Below, one piece after another: positions 58,412-64,000 of a DNA stretch of 64,000 nt (the first letter of the stretch is position 1; the number at the start of each line of letters is the position of its first letter). Source of the DNA: Pseudomonas kairouanensis. Lineage in GTDB: Bacteria; Pseudomonadota; Gammaproteobacteria; Pseudomonadales; Pseudomonadaceae. Both the position numbers and the translations under genes were made by a program. The stretch covers positions 1-64,000 of the forward strand of contig NZ_QUZU01000032.1 in the NCBI RefSeq assembly GCF_004682055.1, read 5' to 3'. Below the pieces are notes generated by a model. The model searched no databases and was not told where the DNA came from. It saw nothing but the letters and a program-made list of their open reading frames with translations.

Positions 58412-59174
58412 GCCAAGGTTCGGCGTGTTGATTGCGTGGGTGATGCTGGGGCTTACGGGGTGCGCGGGCAAGCCGGTTGATAGCGTTACGTTGGAGGTGG
58501 ACTTGCCGGCAGAATTTCGGTTTGTGGCCGGTGCCAATTACAGCCCGGCAACCGGGGAAACGTGCACCTTGCCGTCACGTCGAGGCAGGAGGCCGGAGCG
58601 CAAGATGTTGATCACTCAATACAAGCCTGAAGCCGAGCGAGTGAGCTTTGACTTGCCGCTGTCGCAAGTCATCGACGGTTGCCCCACGGTATTGCGCAGT
58701 GTGGATTTTGATGTGCGTGGGAAATGGGGAGTGCGGGACACGGATGTGGGTGGAGATCGAGCCGTTATCGGTATTCGAGACCTTTGGGATTCCGGGCCCG
58801 GCATGCCCGAGTCGGGTGTTCAGGTGTTGACTGGGCGTTGCCGTTGGTTATTCCGAACCGTGGGGCCTCTGCATGCGATCGTCAAGATTCTGCAGTGTCG
58901 ATCATTGGACGCAACGGGACAGCAAAGGCTTGCAGGAGGTGTGGCGCAGCGTGATCAGTTGGCGGGAAAAAAACTCAGGATGGTGTTGGTGCTGACGGGT
59001 GAGGAGGAGCCCTATTTCGACGATAACTGGGTGCCCGTTCCGGGTGGGTGGAAGCGTTGTAAAGGTAAAAGCTTCGAAGATATGGACGCGTTTTGTTACG
59101 GCAACACCACCGACTTCAAACCCATAAAAATGCCGGATGGCCGTATCTGTGACGTCTATCCAACGTGTGAATGA
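58404..59174 (+). CDS. lipoprotein, probable T6SS lipase immunity protein
   Basis: A 256-residue protein with a lipoprotein signal (GVLIAWVMLGLTGC, lipobox LTGC). The rest has no family I recognise and contains several cysteines (for example WKRCKGKS, FCYGNTTD, ICDVYPTCE). It lies between the adaptor and the lipase, overlapping both neighbours. Phospholipase effectors act in the periplasm and their immunity proteins are often lipoproteins, so self-protection is the likely role. The GC content is visibly lower than in vgrG. Confidence 0.75.
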   Translation: MNRPRFGVLIAWVMLGLTGCAGKPVDSVTLEVDLPAEFRFVAGANYSPATGETCTLPSRRGRRPERKMLITQYKPEAERVSFDLPLSQVIDGCPTVLRSVDFDVRGKWGVRDTDVGGDRAVIGIRDLWDSGPGMPESGVQVLTGRCRWLFRTVGPLHAIVKILQCRSLDATGQQRLAGGVAQRDQLAGKKLRMVLVLTGEEEPYFDDNWVPVPGGWKRCKGKSFEDMDAFCYGNTTDFKPIKMPDGRICDVYPTCE

Positions 59175-59188
59175 CAAGGAGCAATTTC

Positions 59189-61339
59189 ATGAAGTTGGAT
59201 GCACGCAAGCAACCTTTTTTCAGTGGAAGTAAGCCCGCATGCGCGTTGCGAGGCGATTGGGTGAGTTTCTGTCTGGTCGATGAGTTCGGTGTTGGAGCCG
59301 CCTACGGTGGATTACCCTATACCGTCCATGACAGTGCCGGGCAGCAGTACAAAGGTAGATTGGATAAAAACGGATGTGCCGTGATTCAGAACATCTACTG
59401 CGGCCCAGTAGCGCTGGTCTTTGACGAGGTGTATTCAGGAACCGAGCAACTGTATAGGCGGCTTGTTATGCGCCAAACGTACAAACTGCCTATTACCGAG
59501 CTCCAGGTTCGTGCTGAAAACACCCGGTTTGCTGAAACAGATGGTCAGCGCGTTGACAATAATCCGGCCAAACAGAAAGCCAATCGCTTTTATCAGGTTG
59601 AAGTCCGAGACCTGGTCCGTCATACCGCGCACCTACCTCCATTTGCGCAACGAACCCATCCCCCAAAGCGACACGCCCTGAAAATGATGGCCGAGCTGGG
59701 ATTCGGCCCGCCCCAATCAACCTTGTCAGGTGTGGTGCTGTTTCCCAACCAGCACAGCGCGCTTGAGGTTCGGCCACTGCGGGCGTTTCGACCGATGCTT
59801 TCCACTGAAGACAGCTTCTGCGCCTTGAACCTCTATCAGCTGGCATTGATGTCCACCTTGAGCTATTGCGACTTCGGGCAAGAACCACCGAAAAGACCTA
59901 CGGACGACGTTCGTTTTCCTTTCGATCCCAGTGTCGGTCATCTATTTGCTCAAAAACTTTCGGGCTATCAAGAAGCCTGGCGAGTTGATCCAGAGCAGGC
60001 GCAGCGTTTCTATCCTCTCTACGAAGAAGTTTCCTATTCCCAACGCTTCGAAATTTTACCCTTCGACCCCGAGTTGTATTCGCAAAACAAACCAGAGCTG
60101 GGAGAGAACCAGGAGCACCCCGCGAGTGTGCATTTTTTCGACGATGCGGAGTTGGGTACCGACACCCAGGCATTCATCACTCATCACGAGGACGTCATCC
60201 TCATTGCTGTGCGAGGTACCGCGAGCCCTGCCGATGGGGTGCGGGATGCAAATGCCCATCAGGTGGCCTTCGCTGAAGGTGTCGGCAAGGCGCATGAGGG
60301 TTTTTATCAGGCCTACAGGGCGATGCGAGATTTTGTGCTGCGATACCTCGACCAGTTTTACGCAGGCCAACGGATTGTCATTTGTGGCCACAGCCTGGGC
60401 GGTGCAATAGCGCTGCTTCTGGCAGAAGGTTTACGCCGTACTCCCGACCGTAAATACCACATCCTCCTCTACACCTACGGCGCCCCCCGCGCCGCCGACG
60501 CCGAGTTCACCGCCGGTGCCGCAACCCTGGTGCACCACCGCATCGTCAACCACAACGACCCCGTTCCCAGCGTTCCAGCCCCGTGGATGAACACCACCGC
60601 CAAACTCTGGGTTCCCGGCGCCGTCACGCTGTTCAGCGCTCCTGCGCCAGGTGGCCTGTTGTTCGCTACCGGGCTGGTGCGCTTCGGTGGCAACCCTTAC
60701 CAACACCATGGCGAACAACAGCATTTCATGCCGCTCATGCTCCCGGATGGCACGCAGTCTTCGGTGTTGTGGAAACCCGGTTGTGAGTCCATCCAGGAAG
60801 CTGGCTGTAATCGTGCGCTGCAACTGCACGGCGACATGCCAGAACGTGACAACCTGCTGAGGCAGCTATTCCAGGCCAACCAACACTTCATGACCGCCAG
60901 CTACATTCCTGCGGCCTGGGCAACCTTGCGTCGCTGGCAACAATCCCTGGAAAACAGCAGCCCCTTGGTGGCCCCCAGGGAGTTTGAGCTGCTGGACCAT
61001 GCCCTGGCGAGCATGCGCCAGCAATTGCGGGAAAAGCGCTTGGAACTCGCCCGCCGTTCCCCCAGCAATGAGCGGGGGTATGAGCACCATGAGCCGCTGA
61101 ACGCCGAAATCGACCGTCTGCACAGCAGTCGCGAGCGCCTCGAAACCCTGCGCTGGCGCCGTCTGCAAGCGCGTGATGTGTATGGCAGTCATGCCCACGC
61201 CAGCCACTTGCAACCCAGCCTCAAACGCTGGTTCAGCCACCGTGAAAACCGCGAGCTGACCCCGGTTGCCAGCCTCCCGCCCTCAGCCCACAGCGAACGG
61301 GGGAGGGCGCATTCGCTGGATATCGATTCGATCGTCTAG
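59189..61339 (+). CDS. class 3 lipase, T6SS phospholipase-type effector
   Basis: A 716-residue protein. An N-terminal beta-rich domain (about 20-80; DEFGVGAAYGGLPYTVHDSA) and a linker precede a class 3 lipase domain. The lipase domain has the nucleophile in CGHSLGGA (S402), Asp in NHNDPVPSVP (D457) and His in PYQHHG (H506). A helical C-terminus (about 560-690) follows. No signal peptide is present, as expected for VgrG-delivered cargo. I chose ATG 59189 because AAGGAG lies 8 bases upstream; ATG 59171 overlaps the previous stop and is less likely. The cargo role is inferred from vgrG-adaptor linkage. Confidence 0.88.
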   Translation: MKLDARKQPFFSGSKPACALRGDWVSFCLVDEFGVGAAYGGLPYTVHDSAGQQYKGRLDKNGCAVIQNIYCGPVALVFDEVYSGTEQLYRRLVMRQTYKLPITELQVRAENTRFAETDGQRVDNNPAKQKANRFYQVEVRDLVRHTAHLPPFAQRTHPPKRHALKMMAELGFGPPQSTLSGVVLFPNQHSALEVRPLRAFRPMLSTEDSFCALNLYQLALMSTLSYCDFGQEPPKRPTDDVRFPFDPSVGHLFAQKLSGYQEAWRVDPEQAQRFYPLYEEVSYSQRFEILPFDPELYSQNKPELGENQEHPASVHFFDDAELGTDTQAFITHHEDVILIAVRGTASPADGVRDANAHQVAFAEGVGKAHEGFYQAYRAMRDFVLRYLDQFYAGQRIVICGHSLGGAIALLLAEGLRRTPDRKYHILLYTYGAPRAADAEFTAGAATLVHHRIVNHNDPVPSVPAPWMNTTAKLWVPGAVTLFSAPAPGGLLFATGLVRFGGNPYQHHGEQQHFMPLMLPDGTQSSVLWKPGCESIQEAGCNRALQLHGDMPERDNLLRQLFQANQHFMTASYIPAAWATLRRWQQSLENSSPLVAPREFELLDHALASMRQQLREKRLELARRSPSNERGYEHHEPLNAEIDRLHSSRERLETLRWRRLQARDVYGSHAHASHLQPSLKRWFSHRENRELTPVASLPPSAHSERGRAHSLDIDSIV

Positions 61340-62571
61340 ACAAACTCGACTTGCGCCGGCTGGCGCTTCATCAACACCTTGCCGTTGCGGATCGAGTACA
61401 GCGGCAGGCCCTGGCTGCGGATGACCTCGTAGTCGCTGTCGGCCGAGAGGATCAGCAGGTTGGCCGGGCGTCCGGGTTCCAGGCCGTAGCGCTCGCCCAG
61501 GGCCATGGCCTTGGCGCTGTTGTCGGTGACCAGGTCGAGGGCGCTTTGCAGGTTGCGGTAACCGAGCATGTGGCAGATGTGCAGGCCGGCTTCCAGTACC
61601 CGCAGGATGTTGCCGTTGCCCAAGGGGTACCAGGGATCGACGATGGAGTCCTGGCCGAAACACACGTTCATGCCGGCCTCCAGCAGTTCGTTGACGCGGG
61701 TGACGCCACGTCGTTTAGGGAAACTGTCGAAGCGACCTTGCAGGTGGATGCTTTCGGTGGGGCAGGAGACGAAGCTGATACCGGAGTGCCCCAGCAGACG
61801 AAACAGCTTGGCGCAGTAAGCGTTGTCGTAGGAGCCCATGGCCGTGGTGTGGCTGGCGGTGACCCGGGCGCCCATGTCGCGGCTGCGGGCTTCTTCGGCC
61901 AGCACTTCGAGGAAGCGCGAGTGCGGGTCGTCGGTTTCGTCGCAGTGCACGTCCACCAGGCAGCCGGTGCGCTCGGCCAGGTCCATCAGGAACTTCACTG
62001 AACTCACGCCCTGGTCGCGGGTGTACTCAAAGTGGGGGATGCCGCCGATTACGTCGGCGCCCAGGCGGATGGCTTCTTCCATCAGTTCGCGACCGTTGCG
62101 GTACGACTCGATGCCTTCCTGGGGGAACGCGACGATTTGCAGGTCGATCAGGTGCGCGCTGTCCTGGCGCACCTCCAGCATGGCCTTGAGCGCCGTGAGG
62201 TCCGGGTCGGTGACGTCGACGTGGGTGCGTACATGCTGGATGCCGTGGGCGGCCAGGGCCTGAATGGTTTTTTTGGCGCGGGTCTTGGTGTCTGCATGGG
62301 TGATGGTGGCCTTGCGTTCGCCCCAGCACTCGATGCCTTCGAACAGGGTACCGCTCATGTTCCAGCGGGGTTCGCCGGCCGTGAGGGTTGCATCCAGGTG
62401 GATATGGGGTTCGACGAAGGGCGGGATGACCAGGTTGCCGGCAGCGTCCAGGTCGCCGGTGGCCAATACAGGCGCTGCCGTTTGTGCCGTGATACTGGCG
62501 ATCCGGCCGTGTTCCAGGTGCAGATCATGCAGGCCTTCACGGTTGCGCAGGCGGGCGTTGATGATGTGCAT
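61336..62571 (-). CDS. codA: cytosine deaminase
   Basis: A 411-residue amidohydrolase that converts cytosine to uracil. The metal-binding motif is VEPHIHLDATLT, with further ligands in DVHCDETDD and VTASHTTAMG and the catalytic Asp in CFGQDSIVDPWYPLG, all as in E. coli CodA. The start at 62571 (MHIINARL) follows AGAGGA by 8 bases. It lies downstream of a PucR-type gene and the end of codB on the same strand, so the three probably form an operon. Its 3' end overlaps that of the lipase gene by four bases. Confidence 0.94.
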   Translation of the reverse strand: MHIINARLRNREGLHDLHLEHGRIASITAQTAAPVLATGDLDAAGNLVIPPFVEPHIHLDATLTAGEPRWNMSGTLFEGIECWGERKATITHADTKTRAKKTIQALAAHGIQHVRTHVDVTDPDLTALKAMLEVRQDSAHLIDLQIVAFPQEGIESYRNGRELMEEAIRLGADVIGGIPHFEYTRDQGVSSVKFLMDLAERTGCLVDVHCDETDDPHSRFLEVLAEEARSRDMGARVTASHTTAMGSYDNAYCAKLFRLLGHSGISFVSCPTESIHLQGRFDSFPKRRGVTRVNELLEAGMNVCFGQDSIVDPWYPLGNGNILRVLEAGLHICHMLGYRNLQSALDLVTDNSAKAMALGERYGLEPGRPANLLILSADSDYEVIRSQGLPLYSIRNGKVLMKRQPAQVEFV

Positions 62572-62598
62572 GGGCAAGTTCCTCTTGGCTAAAAACAA

Positions 62599-63804
62599 TC
62601 AGGCAGACAGCCGCCAGATCATCAGGGCGACACCGATGTCCAGGCGGTCATAAGCATTATCCAGCGTCAGCCCGCACAGGGCTTCGATACGCTGGACGCG
62701 GTGCGTCAGGGTATTGCGGTGTACCGCCAGCCTCTGGGCGGCGGCCACAAGGTTACCATTCTCATGGAACCAGGCTTCCAGGGTCGGCATCAGGCTTGGG
62801 CCGTGGTGGGCGTCATGCCGTAGCAACGGGCCCAGGCGTTCATTGAGGAATTGGTCGAGCAGGGCGCGGTCACGCACGCCGCTGAGCAACTTGAGCACCC
62901 CCAGTTCGTCATACACGCACAGCCCGGCGCGCTCGCTGAAGCGTCGCGCAGCGGCCAATGCCTGGCGGGCTTCATCCTGCGCCTGGGCCAGGCGCGCAGG
63001 CGGGTGGGCGGCAGCGCTCAGGCCGATAAACAACTTGAGCGGCGCCAGGCGCAGGTTCAAGGGGTTGAGCCAGTTGGCCAATTGCTGGCGATTGGCCAAG
63101 GCCGCCACGGCATCCGAGGTGGGCAGCAGCACGGTCCATTGCCCGGCTCGCCCCAGCACCGGCAGCTGCGCCGAGAGTTGGCGCAACCGCCGCGTGATGC
63201 TGTCATGTTGTCGGGCCAGCTGGGCCTCTGCAAACGCTGCGTCGCCCTGGGCAAACAGCGACTCGCTGCCTTCCAGTTGCAACTGCACCACCTGCCAATG
63301 ACCTGCCAGCGACATCCCCAGTTGCACGGCCCGTTGCAGCAGCAAATCCAGGGACTGATAGTCCCCGGTCAACAAGCGCTCCAACACATCGTGGCGCGAA
63401 CGGCCCAGTTGTTCGGACTGAATCAGCGCCGACCCGATGGCCTGGGTCACCAGCACCATCTTCAGCGAGTAGGGCTGTTCGATCAGTGGCATCCCGGCCG
63501 CTTCGGCAGCTTCCAGTAAAGGATGGGGAATCGCCTGGATGTACGCCGCGCCCGTGAGGATCACCAGCCCGGCCACCTGGCGCTGACAGGCCTCCTCCAG
63601 CAGTTGCAGCAAATTGGCCTCGTCCCGTGGGTGGTTGATCCCGGTGACGAACACCAACTCGCCCCCCAGCACCCACTCGGCCACTCCGCTGTTTTCCGCC
63701 ACATAAGGCCAGCGCACGGTGTTGTCCAGCCCGCCTGCGCCGGCGCGCAGGTGCATGGACTCCAGGCCTGGCAGGGCCAGCACATCGGCAACGGTCAGGC
63801 TCAT
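62599..63804 (-). CDS. PucR-family transcriptional regulator
   Basis: A 401-residue regulator. The N-terminal PucR-like ligand domain covers about 1-120 (LTVADVLALPGLESMHLRAG, GELVFVTGINHP), a GGDEF-like middle region comes next, and the C-terminal PucR helix-turn-helix follows (LVAAAQRLAVHRNTLTHRVQ, then IEALCGL). The ATG at 63804 overlaps the codB stop (ATGA), which rules out longer in-frame starts. It lies between codB and codA and most likely senses a pyrimidine or purine to control them. Confidence 0.92.
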   Translation of the reverse strand: MSLTVADVLALPGLESMHLRAGAGGLDNTVRWPYVAENSGVAEWVLGGELVFVTGINHPRDEANLLQLLEEACQRQVAGLVILTGAAYIQAIPHPLLEAAEAAGMPLIEQPYSLKMVLVTQAIGSALIQSEQLGRSRHDVLERLLTGDYQSLDLLLQRAVQLGMSLAGHWQVVQLQLEGSESLFAQGDAAFAEAQLARQHDSITRRLRQLSAQLPVLGRAGQWTVLLPTSDAVAALANRQQLANWLNPLNLRLAPLKLFIGLSAAAHPPARLAQAQDEARQALAAARRFSERAGLCVYDELGVLKLLSGVRDRALLDQFLNERLGPLLRHDAHHGPSLMPTLEAWFHENGNLVAAAQRLAVHRNTLTHRVQRIEALCGLTLDNAYDRLDIGVALMIWRLSA

Positions 63805-64000
63805 GCCCGGGCGTCTGCCATCGGTACGCGTAACACGGCGGTGAGGGCGATATAGGTCAGCGATGCGGCTGCAATGCCCACCAACGGCGCGACCCACGGC
63901 GAGTTGAATGCCAGCACCGTACCCACGGCATACGCCGCCAGCCCCGGCCAATTGAACGCGGGCAGGCGCGCATCCGCCAGGCGTGGGTAGTGGCCGCGAT
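63801..64000 (-). CDS. codB: cytosine/purine permease, C-terminal end (partial)
   Basis: The last 65 codons of a gene that runs off the window. The peptide contains LAAYAVGTVLAFNSPWVAPL and a hydrophobic ending (VGIAAASLTYIALTAVL), which fit the last helices of an NCS1-type permease such as CodB. The identification leans on the neighbouring codA. The stop overlaps the PucR start. Confidence 0.7.
   Translation of the reverse strand, partial: RGHYPRLADARLPAFNWPGLAAYAVGTVLAFNSPWVAPLVGIAAASLTYIALTAVLRVPMADARA

Overview
The window looks like part of the chromosome of a fluorescent pseudomonad, most likely from the Pseudomonas fluorescens group. The evidence is GC-rich coding DNA, a complete psl-type exopolysaccharide operon (pslA to pslL), a Pseudomonas-style isonitrile hydratase, polB, fecIRA, cod genes, REP elements of the 'GAGCGGGCTTGCCCGCG' kind, and HrpL-type promoters. 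I see no rRNA, tRNA, CRISPR array, transposase or phage module.

Layout: 1-11.8 kb holds mostly housekeeping and accessory metabolic genes: a LysR regulator divergent from an aldehyde dehydrogenase, a stand-alone PBP2 (mrdA-type), a GFA protein, an SRPBCC protein, a TonB-dependent receptor with a Fur-box-like site, DNA polymerase II, a glutathione S-transferase and a DUF4174 protein. 11.8-27.3 kb is the psl operon on the minus strand, with chained or overlapping genes except for one REPIN between pslK and pslL. 27.7-31.8 kb is an ECF sigma/anti-sigma/TonB receptor iron system. 31.9-38.0 kb carries a LysE remnant cut off at a REP pair, isonitrile hydratase with a divergent GlxA-type regulator, an alpha/beta hydrolase, and an SDR/GH15/isochorismatase-fold gene group.

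38.3-45.5 kb is the most unusual region: eight tightly coupled plus-strand genes coding for a HAD phosphatase, a transaldolase-like enzyme, a sulfotransferase, an SDR, a Rossmann dehydrogenase-like protein, a glycine/sarcosine-type N-methyltransferase, an MFS exporter and APS kinase. Together they read as a pathway for a sulfated, possibly N-methylated, sugar- or cyclitol-derived small molecule that is exported. I do not recognise it as a described cluster.

46.2-50.3 kb is fecI-fecR-fecA (ferric citrate). 50.3-53.0 kb contains two sites that match the hrp box consensus, each upstream of a protein with HrpK/HrpF/NopX-like repeats. The second of these genes is split by a one-base frameshift. 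53-55.3 kb holds an MFS transporter and a DapF-family protein in which both catalytic cysteines are serine. 55.6-61.3 kb is an orphan type VI secretion island: vgrG, a DUF4123 adaptor, a lipoprotein (probable immunity) and a class 3 lipase effector. The window ends with codA, a PucR regulator and the 3' end of codB, all on the minus strand.
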